From positions 4,338-68,337 of the forward strand of contig DATJJY010000046.1 of NCBI GenBank assembly GCA_035491895.1: a stretch of 64,000 nucleotides of DNA. Reading direction: 5' to 3'. How positions within the stretch are numbered: position 1 is the stretch's first letter; every line of letters starts with the position of its first letter. Made by a program: the position numbers and the translations under genes. Source of the stretch: DASTHG01 sp035491895. Its GTDB lineage: Bacteria > Gemmatimonadota > Gemmatimonadetes > Gemmatimonadales > GWC2-71-9. The notes under the pieces were generated by a model. That model did no database searches. It saw only the letters and a list, made by a program, of their open reading frames with translations, and was not told where the DNA came from. Shown in pieces: positions 44,059-54,117 of this stretch.

Positions 44059-45381
44059 TCAGAGGTGGCCGCGCCGCTTCAGCTCCAGGTAGCGGTCCAC
44101 CACCGATTCGGCGGCCCGCTCGGGAGCCACGTCGAGCACCATGACGCCGGTGCGCCGCATATGCGACAGCGCCTCCTCCCGCGCCCGCAGCATCTCTTCG
44201 GCGGCGGCCTTGCGCCAGGCGTCGGCAGCGAGCTCGGGACGCCGCACCGCCACGGCGTCGAGCTCGGGATTGCGCAGCGTGACGGCGAGCGGCAGGTGGC
44301 GCGGGCGCAGCGAGGCGAGGTTGGCGACGAGCGCCTCGGAGGCGAGACGGTCGATCACGTCGGTGAAGACGACGGTGAGCGCCCGCTTGCGGTTGCGCGC
44401 CGCCAGGTATCGAAACGCGCCGGGGTAGTCGGGCTCGACGAGCGACGGCGTGACGTCGGCCAGTACGTCGAGCACCTGCTTCAAGCCGCGGCGGCCGCGC
44501 TGCGGGGCGACGAAGTGCTTCACGCCGTCGGCGAAGACCATGATGCCCACGTTGTCGTCGTGCTGCGCCGCCGCATAGGCCAGCTCCAGGGCCGCCTGTA
44601 CGACCGCGTCCATACGGGCCGACCCCGCCACGTCGGCAGTGAGGAGGCGGCCGGCGTCGAGGACGAGCAACACCTGCTGGCGCCGCTCCGCCTCGAACTG
44701 CCGCGTGATCATCTTGCGGCGCCGCGCCGTCGCCTTCCAGTCGACGTGGCGCGGATCGTCGCCCGGCACGAAGTCGCGCAGCGACTCGAACAGCCGCCCT
44801 TCGCCCAGCCGGCGGAACGGCTGCCGCCCCTGCTCGCGCCGCCGCAACGCCTGAGCGACGGCGGCGCGGCGCCGCAGCGTCGTCAGCACCGGGTAGACCC
44901 GCACATCCCACGGCAGGGCGAGTTTCGATCGGACGAGACCGAGCCCCATCGGCCCGATCGAATCGATCGTGAACTCACCGGCGGTTTCGTGACCGCGGCG
45001 CACCGGACCGACATGGACGACGTCGGATTGATCGGCAAGCGCCGACACGCGCACGGCACGCGGGGCCTCGAGCCCCCCCAGAATCTCCGGGCGCAGCTCG
45101 CGCAGCACGAGGCGCGCCCGTCGGCGGGCGTCGTTGCGCCAGCGGTAGGTCACTACGGCGTCGTGCCCGAGCGAGAACGCCGGCGGCGCGTCGCGCGTGA
45201 CGCGCACGGCGCCGGTCAGGCCGACCGTGGGAGCGAGCAACGCGTCGGCGAGCGTGAGCGCGAGCAGTACCGCGTCGGCCAGGAGCATCGCGTCGAGCCC
45301 CCACGTCACCCGCAGGCCCGCGAGCCCGATGAGCCCGAGTGCCGCCGCGATCCAGAGGAACGCCCTCGTCGGCAGAATCAC
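44059..45381 (-). CDS. DUF58 domain protein of the MoxR cluster
   Basis: 440-residue membrane-linked protein with two N-terminal helices and a C-terminal von Willebrand A-like domain. The family signature is seen as SLRDFVPGDDPRHVDWKATA, followed by QVLLVLDAGRLL. In vWA domains the metal site is DxSxS; here the second and third positions differ (DAGRL), so metal binding may be lost. It works with MoxR-type ATPases in envelope-related assemblies. ATG overlaps the MoxR stop. Confidence 0.9.
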   Translation of the reverse strand: MILPTRAFLWIAAALGLIGLAGLRVTWGLDAMLLADAVLLALTLADALLAPTVGLTGAVRVTRDAPPAFSLGHDAVVTYRWRNDARRRARLVLRELRPEILGGLEAPRAVRVSALADQSDVVHVGPVRRGHETAGEFTIDSIGPMGLGLVRSKLALPWDVRVYPVLTTLRRRAAVAQALRRREQGRQPFRRLGEGRLFESLRDFVPGDDPRHVDWKATARRRKMITRQFEAERRQQVLLVLDAGRLLTADVAGSARMDAVVQAALELAYAAAQHDDNVGIMVFADGVKHFVAPQRGRRGLKQVLDVLADVTPSLVEPDYPGAFRYLAARNRKRALTVVFTDVIDRLASEALVANLASLRPRHLPLAVTLRNPELDAVAVRRPELAADAWRKAAAEEMLRAREEALSHMRRTGVMVLDVAPERAAESVVDRYLELKRRGHL

Positions 45382-46334
45382 GCGGTCGGGACCTCGGTCT
45401 TGTCGAGGATCGCCTTGAGCGCCGCGTCGGCGGTCACCCCTTCGAGCTCCAGCTCGGGGGCGACGTTCACGCGGTGCCGCAGCACCGCCGGCGCGAGCGC
45501 TTTCACGTCGTCCGGCACGACGTAGTCGCGCTCGTCGAGCCGGGCGGCGGCGCGGGCCGCCTTGAGGAGCGAAACCGCCGCCCGTGGGCTCGCGCCGAGG
45601 GTGAGCGAGGCCGCCTCGCGCGTGGCCCGCACGATCGCCGTGATGTACGCGGTGATCTTCGGCTCGACGCGCACGCGCTCGACGGCCATGCGCAGCGCCT
45701 CGATTCCCGTCGCATCGGTCACCTGGGACACGCCGTACGTCGCCGGGCGGTCGGCCTCGAATCCCTGGACGTAGCGCGTGAGAATCCCCTGCTCCACCAG
45801 CGCCGCCGGGTACCCGAACAGGACCTTCACCATGAACCGATCCAGCTCGGCCTCGGGCAAGGGGTAGGTGCCCTCGAACTCGATCGGGTTCTGGGTCGCG
45901 AACACGGTGAAGACGGGCGACAGCGAATGGCTCACGCCATCCACCGTCACGGTGCGCTCCTGCATCGCTTCGAGCAGCGCCGCCTGCGTCTTGGCGGGGG
46001 CACGATTGATCTCGTCGGCGAGCACAAGGTCCGCGAAGATCGGGCCGGGCCGAAAGACGAACTCCTGCGAGCCGGCGAGCATAGAGATGCCCGTGATGTC
46101 GGCCGGCAGGAGATCCGGAGTGAACTGGATCCGCTGAAATCGCACGTCGAGCGCCAGCGCCAGGGTCCGGGCGAGCAGCGTCTTGGCGGTGCCGGGAACG
46201 CCCTCGAGCAACACGTGCCCCCGGGCCAGCAGCGCGACAACGACTTCCCGGGTCGCGGCCTCCTGGCCCAGGACGACGGCGTTCAGCGCGTCGAGAAGTC
46301 GGCGGCCTTCACCTGCGGGTGCAATGCCTGCCAC
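45378..46334 (-). CDS. MoxR-family AAA+ ATPase
   Basis: 318-residue AAA+ chaperone-like ATPase. Walker A is ARGHVLLEGVPGTAKTLLAR (AKT form, common in MoxR), Walker B LVLADEINRAPAKTQAALLE, sensor 1 FATQNPIEFEGTYPLPEAEL. The frame runs open to 46730, but GGAGG four bases before GTG 46334 decides the start; it overlaps the end of the DUF4350 gene by 52 bp. Length agrees with the family. It presumably acts on the DUF58/vWA neighbour. Confidence 0.9.
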   Translation of the reverse strand: MAGIAPAGEGRRLLDALNAVVLGQEAATREVVVALLARGHVLLEGVPGTAKTLLARTLALALDVRFQRIQFTPDLLPADITGISMLAGSQEFVFRPGPIFADLVLADEINRAPAKTQAALLEAMQERTVTVDGVSHSLSPVFTVFATQNPIEFEGTYPLPEAELDRFMVKVLFGYPAALVEQGILTRYVQGFEADRPATYGVSQVTDATGIEALRMAVERVRVEPKITAYITAIVRATREAASLTLGASPRAAVSLLKAARAAARLDERDYVVPDDVKALAPAVLRHRVNVAPELELEGVTADAALKAILDKTEVPTA

Positions 46335-47572
46335 ACATCCTCCACTGCTTGGGCGGCGGCGAGCACGCGCTCGGCGCCACCGGGTTTGGCCAGCGTTTCC
46401 TGCAGCCGGCGCGCCGCAGCCCGTCCGCGTGCTCCCGGCAACACCAGCTCGAGGGTCCGCAGCCACTGCCCCAGATCCCCGCGGATCGGTTGCGCCGTCC
46501 GCGACAGCCGGCGCCGCAAACCGGAGATCATCAGCAGCACCGCGGTGTCGGCCCCCGATGCCCCTTCGAGCCCTGCCGCGAGCGCTTCGACGTGCTCGAG
46601 CGGCGAGCGGCGCCGCCGATCGAGCACCGGCCGCGGCGGCCCGAACCGGACCGCGGTCACCGCGAGCCAGACGAGTCCCACCACGCTGAGCTGCAGCAGC
46701 AGCCACCCGGCCGGAGAACGCGCCATCCACTCGAGCACAGCGCCGGTGGTCGAGGTGCTCTCGCCGAACCCGTGATGGTATTCGTCCCAGGTGACGTGCC
46801 CGTGCGCACCGGTCTGCGGCTCGAGCAGCGGCACGAGCAACTGCGGGACGTCGGTCGTGCGCCAGGCCGCATTGCGCAGGTAGGCGTCGTCCGCGACCAG
46901 CACCACTGATCCCCCGCCCTCAAAGCGCAGCCGCACGAGCACGGGTATGCCGGTACGCGTCGTCAGCAGCGTGTCGACTCCTTCACGCACCACCGACCGA
47001 CAGGCATCGTCCTGCTTCAGCAGGCGACGAAAGCCGGTCTTGGATTGCTCGGCGGAGCGCTTCAGCTGATTCTCGAGCGTGTCCGCTCCCCGGCCGCGCG
47101 GATGCAGGACCCATTCGACCCGCGGGAGATGCCCCACCCCTTCAGGCGCCGCGACGGCTACGCTGTCCAAAGCCGCCGTCGCGTCGGGCTCCGCGGTGCG
47201 CCAGCCGAAGCACTCGGTGAGCCCACCCGCGTCGCCGGCGGCGAACAGCACGCCTCCCGTACCCACGTACTGCGCCACCGCTTCGCGCTCCGCGGGAACG
47301 AGCCACTCCTCCGGGGACACGACGGCGAGGACGGCGGGGCGGCGCCGTCCCTGCCGCGCGAGATCGAACAGGGCCGTGCGGCGGCGCTCCACCGGCACGC
47401 CGAGCCGGGCGAGGACGTCGTAGGCGGCCCGCCCTCCCATGGGACCGGTGCGATAGGTCGACACCGGCTCCCACGTCGACGTGGGTCGCGTCCCCGCGGT
47501 CCCGGCGACGAGCGCGATGGCCACCGCGCCGGCCAGCAGCAGGACGAGGCCGATCTCAGTGCGATGCGACAT
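46283..47572 (-). CDS. DUF4350 membrane protein
   Basis: 429-residue protein. N-terminal helix (IGLVLLLAGAVAIALVAG), then a Rossmann-like extracytoplasmic domain (YDVLARLGVPVERRRTALFD, EWLVPAEREAVAQYVGTGGV, WDEYHHGFG) and a second helix (GWLLLQLSVVGLVWLAVTAV) with a cytoplasmic tail. DUF4350 genes typically sit with MoxR, DUF58 and DUF4129, as here. ATG 47572 was chosen over 47626 by the shorter overlap (17 bp) and hydrophobic start. Function unknown. Confidence 0.85.
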   Translation of the reverse strand: MSHRTEIGLVLLLAGAVAIALVAGTAGTRPTSTWEPVSTYRTGPMGGRAAYDVLARLGVPVERRRTALFDLARQGRRRPAVLAVVSPEEWLVPAEREAVAQYVGTGGVLFAAGDAGGLTECFGWRTAEPDATAALDSVAVAAPEGVGHLPRVEWVLHPRGRGADTLENQLKRSAEQSKTGFRRLLKQDDACRSVVREGVDTLLTTRTGIPVLVRLRFEGGGSVVLVADDAYLRNAAWRTTDVPQLLVPLLEPQTGAHGHVTWDEYHHGFGESTSTTGAVLEWMARSPAGWLLLQLSVVGLVWLAVTAVRFGPPRPVLDRRRRSPLEHVEALAAGLEGASGADTAVLLMISGLRRRLSRTAQPIRGDLGQWLRTLELVLPGARGRAAARRLQETLAKPGGAERVLAAAQAVEDVWQALHPQVKAADFSTR

Positions 47573-48188
47573 GGCGCGCGACACTCCCGGCCAGCATGCC
47601 GAAATCGCGGTAGCACTGCTCGTCACACGGCGCCATGCCGAAGACGTGCTGGTACAGCCGGGCGACGAGACCCGCCAGCGCGCCGCGTTCCTCGGGGCTC
47701 AGGCGCGCCTCCCGCACGTATTCGGCGGGGGTCTTCGAGGGATGAAACGACAGGGCCTCGACGCGGTCGAGCTCGAGCAGCAGGGCGGCGAAGCGGTGCG
47801 CCAAGGCCTCGGTGAATCGTCCTGTGCGGGCCAGCGCCTCGGCGCGATCGAGGTGGGCGCGGGCATCGAGCGGCGCGGCGAGCGCCCCCGGGACGCCGGG
47901 CGCCGGCCGTTGCACCGTCACCCGGTAAATGCGCCAGGCGGTGAAACCGAGATGGACGAGCAGGGCGATGAGGAGGGCGAGCGAGCCCCAGAAGACGAGC
48001 TGGGCCCCGACCGGATGGGCCGTGGTGAACCGGTTGAGCCACTCGACGAACCGGTGCCACAGGTCGCGAAACCAGTGCAGCGGCCGATCTCCCGGCACCC
48101 ACTGGTACTCGGGACGTGCGAACACTTCCCGCACGGCGCGCCGCACGGAGTCGGCAGGGACCCCCTGCAGAGCCCGAAGCAGGACCAC
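47556..48188 (-). CDS. DUF4129 membrane protein
   Basis: 210-residue protein with one strong helix (GAQLVFWGSLALLIALLVHL) and a C-terminal cytoplasmic part resembling the DUF4129 domain (AHLDRAEALARTGRFTEALA, SPEERGALAGLVARLYQHVF). GTG start; it is 7 bp from the preceding gene. Component of the MoxR-type envelope cluster; function unknown. Confidence 0.8.
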   Translation of the reverse strand: MVLLRALQGVPADSVRRAVREVFARPEYQWVPGDRPLHWFRDLWHRFVEWLNRFTTAHPVGAQLVFWGSLALLIALLVHLGFTAWRIYRVTVQRPAPGVPGALAAPLDARAHLDRAEALARTGRFTEALAHRFAALLLELDRVEALSFHPSKTPAEYVREARLSPEERGALAGLVARLYQHVFGMAPCDEQCYRDFGMLAGSVARHVASH

Positions 48189-48195
48189 CCGGAGG

Positions 48196-49071
48196 CTAGA
48201 CGCTCCCCAGCTGCTCGCTCAACAGCTGGAGGTCGAAGCCCTCGTGCCGCACTCGCAGATCGTAGTACGCGAGGGTGAGAACGCACGGGACGATCGGCGT
48301 CAGCACCACCGGGAGCACGGCGGCGATCACGGTCCAGGCGATGCTCGCAGCGGGGGCGAGCTGCGCGATGAGGGCGCCCAGCGCGGACAGCACGAGCGCC
48401 GGCAGCACGCTCGAGATCAACCCCGCCACGAACACCAGGCCGAAGACGCGCCCCCGCGCGCCCTTGGTCAGCTCCCAGGAGCGCCCGAACGCGTCGAAGT
48501 TGGAGGACAGCGTCTCCAGAACGACCACCGGCGTGGTCACCATGTAGCCACAGGCCACGTAGATAAAGAGCCAGACTGCCGCTATGACCTCGATGAAGAC
48601 AAGCAGCACCGCCAGACCACCCGCAGCGCCGGTCAGGCCGATCACCACACCGCTCAGGATGAGCAGGAGAAAGAGCAACAACGTCTTGCCCAAGCCGACG
48701 AGGAAGAGCGGCACGATCTTGCCGACGCCGAACTGCAGCGAGTCCCCGAACTGCGGCTCCCGTCCCAGGTAGGAGTCGGAGATGACGCGGATCGATCCCG
48801 CGGTCAGCAGCAGCATTCCGGCGCCGTACAACACCCCCCAAACCATCCCCCACAGCATGAAGGGGACGATCTGGCTCTGCATCACCGCCGCCGTCTGCTC
48901 GGGCGTGGCAGTGGCGAGACCGAAAAAGCGGGCGCGCCAGTAGATGCTGAATGCGAGCGGCAGCCACATCACCGCGAGACTGAGCTTCAGGAACAACCCG
49001 AAGTGGCGCCGGAACAGCTGCAGCGCGCCATCCAGGATCTCACCGAATTCCATCGGCCGGAGATCGGCCAT
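48196..49071 (-). CDS. Polytopic membrane protein, glycerophosphodiesterase-membrane-domain-like
   Basis: 291-residue integral membrane protein with about six helices. It begins RPMEFGEILDGALQLFRRHF, a start often seen in DUF7847/GPDPase membrane-domain proteins next to MoxR clusters. No catalytic residues. First gene of the minus-strand array and divergent from the RDD-SpoIIM gene with only 42 bp between starts, so their promoters overlap. Confidence 0.75.
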   Translation of the reverse strand: MADLRPMEFGEILDGALQLFRRHFGLFLKLSLAVMWLPLAFSIYWRARFFGLATATPEQTAAVMQSQIVPFMLWGMVWGVLYGAGMLLLTAGSIRVISDSYLGREPQFGDSLQFGVGKIVPLFLVGLGKTLLLFLLLILSGVVIGLTGAAGGLAVLLVFIEVIAAVWLFIYVACGYMVTTPVVVLETLSSNFDAFGRSWELTKGARGRVFGLVFVAGLISSVLPALVLSALGALIAQLAPAASIAWTVIAAVLPVVLTPIVPCVLTLAYYDLRVRHEGFDLQLLSEQLGSV

Positions 49072-49113
49072 GCGGGCTCGCCCTCAGACGGGGGATGGCG
49101 ATAAGATGAGGAC

Positions 49114-50931
49114 GTGCCCCCTCCCGCGCGAGCCCCGCATCAGCCGTTCGACCTCCGACAGCAGCTGGGCGTCGAGACGCCCGAGCACGTCCTGCTCTCG
49201 TTCGACCTGGCAGGCCTCGGCACCCGCGCCGCCGCCGCCGTGGTCGATCTCCTGATACTCGGCCTCATCAACGCACTCGTGCTCGTCTTTGCCGCAGCGG
49301 CCGGAGTCACGGAGAGCTGGGAATCGGGGTTGGGGAGCTGGGGCGCGGCCATCGTCATACTGTTCTTCAGCCTGGGGTATTTCCTCTACTTCGCGCTGTT
49401 CGAAGCCCTGTGGCACGGTCGGACGCCCGGCAAGCGCTCCCAGGGGATCCGCGTCGTGCAGGACACGGGGCGCCCGATCACGGCGAACGCCGCAATGGTG
49501 CGGAACCTCCTCCGCATCGTGGACTTCGTCTTCCCGTTCGGCCCGCTCCCGGGCATCGGCTTCGTCTTCTTCCACCCCGCCAACAAACGCCTGGGCGACC
49601 TCGCCGCGGGCACCATAGTCGTGCGGGAACGCGCGGCCGCCTGGGGACTGGCGCCCGTCGCAGCGGCGCCGGCTGCGTCAACGTCAGCGTCGTTGGAGCT
49701 CGGGCCCCCCGACCTGTCCGACCAGGAATTCAACCTGCTCGACCGCTTCCTGGGACGCGCCGACCAGCTGCTCCCCGCCGTCCGGGCGCGAATGGCCTCC
49801 GATTTGGCGCGCCGTCTGGAAGGGCGAATCCCCCGGCGGACGACGGACGCCATGGGCTACCTGGTGACGGCGTTCGCCTCCGAGCAGGAAAAGCGGCGCG
49901 GCCGGTTCGGAACGCGGGCGACGGCGGGCGCCGGCCGCACAACCGTCACCGCGGAGCGGTTCGTCGCCCGCAAGCGGGACAGCTGGGAGGAGTTCCGGAC
50001 CGCTGCCGAGCGGCTGGAGCGCGGCGGCCTGTCCCAGCTCCCGGCGGCCGAGATCCCCGGATTTGCCGCCCGCTACCGTGAGGTAGCGGCCGACCTGGCC
50101 AGGGCCCGTACCTACGGTGTGGACCCCCAGGTCGTGGCGTATCTCGAGCGCCTGGTGGGCGCCGGGCATACGGTGCTGTATCAAGCGCGTGGCGCCAACC
50201 GGCCCCCGTTCTTCCGGTTGCTCGCGTCCGATTTCCCCGCCGCGGTCGTCGAATCATGGCGTTACGTCCTGGCGGCCTTCCTGCTGGTCATCGTCCCGGC
50301 CACGATCGGATTCGTGATGCTGCGCGAGCAGCCGCAGCTCGCCGAGGAGATCGTGAACCCGGAAATGGTCAGCCGGGCCGAGCAGGCGGCGGAGCGGGAG
50401 TCCCGCGGTGAAGGCTACGCGCGGGCCGAGAGCGGGGTACGACCGGTGATCGCCGCGGCGATCATCAGCAACAACATCCGCGTCTGTATCATGGCGTTCG
50501 CCGGCGGGATGCTCTTCGGGCTGGTCACGGTGTGGGCGCTGGTGTTCAACGGCCTGCAGCTGGGGATGGATTACGGCCTGTTCGCCAACGATCACGCCGC
50601 GCTCTACCTCACGACGTTCATCGCCGGCCATGGCGTGCTCGAGCTCTCCGCAATTTTCATTTCGGGTGGAGCGGGCTTGCGCCTGGCGCATGCGCTCGTC
50701 GCTCCCGGCGATCGCCCGCGGCTCGAGGCGCTGGTGGTCGATGGACGCATCGCGATGCGGATGATGGGTGCGGTGATCTTCCTGCTGGCAATCGCCGGAT
50801 CGATCGAGGGCCTGCTCTCGACCAGCGATGCGCCGCGGGCCCTGAAGTTCGCGGTCAGCGGGGCGACGGCGCTATTGCTGACCCTCTACCTCGCCAACGG
50901 CTACCGCTACAACCCCCAGCAGCGCACCTAG
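49114..50931 (+). CDS. RDD domain fused to SpoIIM-like stage II membrane protein
   Basis: 605-residue fusion. The RDD domain is at ~30-170 (LAGLGTRAAAAVVDLLILGL, WHGRTPGKRSQGIRV, NKRLGDLAAGTIVV). A helical linker follows. The SpoIIM-type membrane domain is at ~390-600 (AIISNNIRVCIMAFAGGMLF, ALVFNGLQLGMDYGL, FIAGHGVLELSAIFISGGAG). The two parts are usually separate genes in MoxR clusters. Divergent from the cluster but clearly part of it. GTG start with AGG close upstream. There are no spore genes nearby, so the SpoIIM name does not imply sporulation. Confidence 0.88.
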   Translation: MPPPARAPHQPFDLRQQLGVETPEHVLLSFDLAGLGTRAAAAVVDLLILGLINALVLVFAAAAGVTESWESGLGSWGAAIVILFFSLGYFLYFALFEALWHGRTPGKRSQGIRVVQDTGRPITANAAMVRNLLRIVDFVFPFGPLPGIGFVFFHPANKRLGDLAAGTIVVRERAAAWGLAPVAAAPAASTSASLELGPPDLSDQEFNLLDRFLGRADQLLPAVRARMASDLARRLEGRIPRRTTDAMGYLVTAFASEQEKRRGRFGTRATAGAGRTTVTAERFVARKRDSWEEFRTAAERLERGGLSQLPAAEIPGFAARYREVAADLARARTYGVDPQVVAYLERLVGAGHTVLYQARGANRPPFFRLLASDFPAAVVESWRYVLAAFLLVIVPATIGFVMLREQPQLAEEIVNPEMVSRAEQAAERESRGEGYARAESGVRPVIAAAIISNNIRVCIMAFAGGMLFGLVTVWALVFNGLQLGMDYGLFANDHAALYLTTFIAGHGVLELSAIFISGGAGLRLAHALVAPGDRPRLEALVVDGRIAMRMMGAVIFLLAIAGSIEGLLSTSDAPRALKFAVSGATALLLTLYLANGYRYNPQQRT

Positions 50932-50952
50932 CCCCACCACTGCACGCGGCAC

Positions 50953-51054
50953 TTCGGCCACCACCACCGGGGGGCCCCCCAGTGCCGGTGCGCCGAACGC
51001 CACCACCGCGGTGGCGGGCAGTATCGTGCACGATGACGCCGGCTCACAGCCGGC
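50953..51054. repeat. Cluster of four palindromes between convergent genes
   Basis: Consecutive symmetrical sites are: nested TTCGGC/GCCGAA, CACCGG/CCGGTG and GGGGCCCC (50953-50997); CCACCGCGGTGG (51003-51014); ATCGTGCACGAT (51023-51034); GCCGGCT-CAC-AGCCGGC (51038-51054). They lie between the stop of the RDD-SpoIIM gene and the stop of the facing small gene, so they could act as a bidirectional terminator region, though no T runs follow. Confidence 0.6.
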
Positions 51055-51071
51055 CGCGAACCTCGAGACGC

Positions 51072-51356
51072 TTAGAGGAGCGAGCGATACAGATCACGCA
51101 GATGGTGGTCTCGCAGGTCGCGGACCGAGAGCCACAGGTCCTGCTCGGAAGCAGCGCAGAAGATCTCCGCCGTGGCGCGTTCATGCTCGGTCTCTTCGGC
51201 CCCGAACAGAATCCGCCCCCGCCAGGCCCCGTCTTCGGCGTGCCGCAGGGCGAGCCGAACGAGGACACTTTGTCCTTCGAAACGTATGGCGGGGAGATCG
51301 TGAACGACTGCTTCGTGTGGCGCCGGAACCGCTTGACGTGCCGGTTGTGCGGACAT
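51072..51356 (-). CDS. Small hypothetical protein
   Basis: 94-residue soluble protein starting MSAQPARQAVPAPHEAVVHD, with beta strands (DLPAIRFEGQSVLVRLALRH, WRGRILFGAEETEHERATAE) and a C-terminal helix (LWLSVRDLRDHHLRDLYRSL). The pattern looks like a folded protein rather than a random frame. An upstream start at 51410 would add 18 residues. A plus-strand frame overlaps it but looks less protein-like. Family not recognised. Confidence 0.55.
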   Translation of the reverse strand: MSAQPARQAVPAPHEAVVHDLPAIRFEGQSVLVRLALRHAEDGAWRGRILFGAEETEHERATAEIFCAASEQDLWLSVRDLRDHHLRDLYRSLL

Positions 51357-51437
51357 GTCGAGCCGTGGGCTGGTTTGGAGAAAGATTATAGGGATAGGGG
51401 GGTTACGCAATATGTTCGGGTGTCATAAGACCGGGAT

Positions 51438-51594
51438 CAGGGGTCAGGGGTCAGGTAACAGGACACCCTGACAACTAGACGCACAGACGCACAGAGGTGA
51501 ACAGAGGTCAGGGTTCAGGTATACCTGTCCCCCGTCCCCTGTTCACCACTGCGCGTCTGTGCGTCTAGTAGTAAGCCCTGTCCCCTGACCCCTG
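51438..51594. repeat. Long palindromic repeat, family 1 copy C, nested in a second repeat
   Basis: The inner arms 51475-51504 and 51539-51568 match at 28 of 30 positions; the left arm begins CTAGACGCACAGACGCACAG, and both share this with copies A and B. The centre holds AGGTATACCT. Outside them, CAGGGGTCAGGGGTCAGG (51438-51455) pairs with CCTGTCCCCTGACCCCTG (51577-51594). The element ends five bases before the stop of the M50 peptidase. Confidence 0.9.
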
Positions 51595-51598
51595 TCGT

Positions 51599-52735
51599 CT
51601 AGACCGAGAAGGGGATCGGTGCAAACGTCAGTATGAACAACGCGAGGGCCGCCCACGCGAGCCAGCGGCGCGAGGGCGGCAGCGGGCGATACGCGTCGAG
51701 CACCGTCGGGTGATCGAGTCGCCCGCGGGACAGCACGAGCACCATTCCAGCCCACAGGTACCAGCCCGGCCACCAGTGACCGAGCACCAGGATCGTGAGC
51801 CAGAAAATCAAAGCCACACGGCGGTGCCACTGCGGCACCGCGGCATAGAGGACATGTCCGCCGTCGAGCTGGGCCATCGGCAGCAGATTCAACATGGTGA
51901 CGAACATCCCGACGACCCCGGCGAACGCCATCGGGTGCAGCGACACCTGACCGACCATGCGGTGGGCGGCGAGCCGGGCGAAGAGCGTTATGGGGGAGTC
52001 GCCCACGACGAGACGTTCCGCACCCATGGCCAACACCATGTCGCGCGAGCCGCCGAGCGGCGGCAGGTAATGCGACAGCGAAAGCCCGACGATGAGCACG
52101 GGGAGCGCCACCACGAAGCCGGCGATCGGGCCCGCGATCCCCACATCGAACAGCTGACGGCGGTCCGACAATACGGTCCGCAGCCGGATGAACGCGCCCA
52201 GGGTCCCGATGAAGAACGGCCACGGCGGTACCGGGAGGAAGTACGGGGGCGAGGCGTCGAGCAGGTAGCGGCGGGCCGTGAGGTAGTGCCCCATTTCGTG
52301 CGCGAGGAGAATGGCGACGAGCGGCAGGGAGAACGCCAGCCCCGGCGCGAGGGCGGCGAGCGGCGTCGGGTAGAACGTGATATGGCCGCGCAGCAGGCCC
52401 CAGATTCCGTCCACGTGGACGGTGTCCTTGAACACCGCGCCGGCGACGGTCGTGGTGACGATCGTCAGCAGGAAGAGCACGACGTGCACTCCCCACCGCT
52501 CCGCCCTCGCAGCGGTGGGCCGGGTCAGGACGAGCCAGCGGCCACCGGGTTCGTTCGACCAGTAGTACCGGCCCGGCCACGCGCCGAGCGCCTGAGCGAG
52601 CGCCGCGGAAGGCTGGGCATGGGTCGGATGTACAAGCACATCAATGACTTCCCGGTCGCGCAGCGTGGTGGTCCGCCAGGCGACTACGAAGGGAGTGAGC
52701 TCCGCCGGGATTGGGTGATCTTGACTAGAGGGCAC
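51599..52735 (-). CDS. Site-2 protease family membrane metalloprotease (M50)
   Basis: 378-residue intramembrane zinc protease. A ~75-residue soluble N-terminus precedes about seven helices. Zinc motif LAHEMGHYLTARR at ~145 and the second metal site NLLPMAQLDGGHVLY at ~283-297. An extended loop FLPVPPWPFFIGTLGAFIRL follows the first helix pair, as in the plant EGY-like/S2P group. Likely cleaves a membrane-bound regulator; no obvious anti-sigma partner is adjacent. Confidence 0.9.
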   Translation of the reverse strand: MPSSQDHPIPAELTPFVVAWRTTTLRDREVIDVLVHPTHAQPSAALAQALGAWPGRYYWSNEPGGRWLVLTRPTAARAERWGVHVVLFLLTIVTTTVAGAVFKDTVHVDGIWGLLRGHITFYPTPLAALAPGLAFSLPLVAILLAHEMGHYLTARRYLLDASPPYFLPVPPWPFFIGTLGAFIRLRTVLSDRRQLFDVGIAGPIAGFVVALPVLIVGLSLSHYLPPLGGSRDMVLAMGAERLVVGDSPITLFARLAAHRMVGQVSLHPMAFAGVVGMFVTMLNLLPMAQLDGGHVLYAAVPQWHRRVALIFWLTILVLGHWWPGWYLWAGMVLVLSRGRLDHPTVLDAYRPLPPSRRWLAWAALALFILTFAPIPFSV

Positions 52736-52863
52736 GAGGACCCCTATGATAGCGGCTGCACGCCTGGTACGACCCTTACGCTTCCATCATCATAGATCAA
52801 CGCGTTCACCACCCTGCCACGGGTTTGTCTCCCCGCCGTTAGCCCAACGGAGTTCCCGCACAC

Positions 52864-54113
<1,250 letters not shown>

Positions 54114-54117
<4 letters not shown>

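Noticed and set aside
42441..44144. Plus-strand frame of 567 residues
   Set aside because: Antisense to the Ser/Thr kinase gene, whose catalytic motifs are complete on the other strand.
49114..50931. Sporulation function from the SpoIIM-like domain
   Set aside because: No sporulation genes are near, and SpoIIM-like proteins are regular members of MoxR clusters in non-sporulating bacteria.
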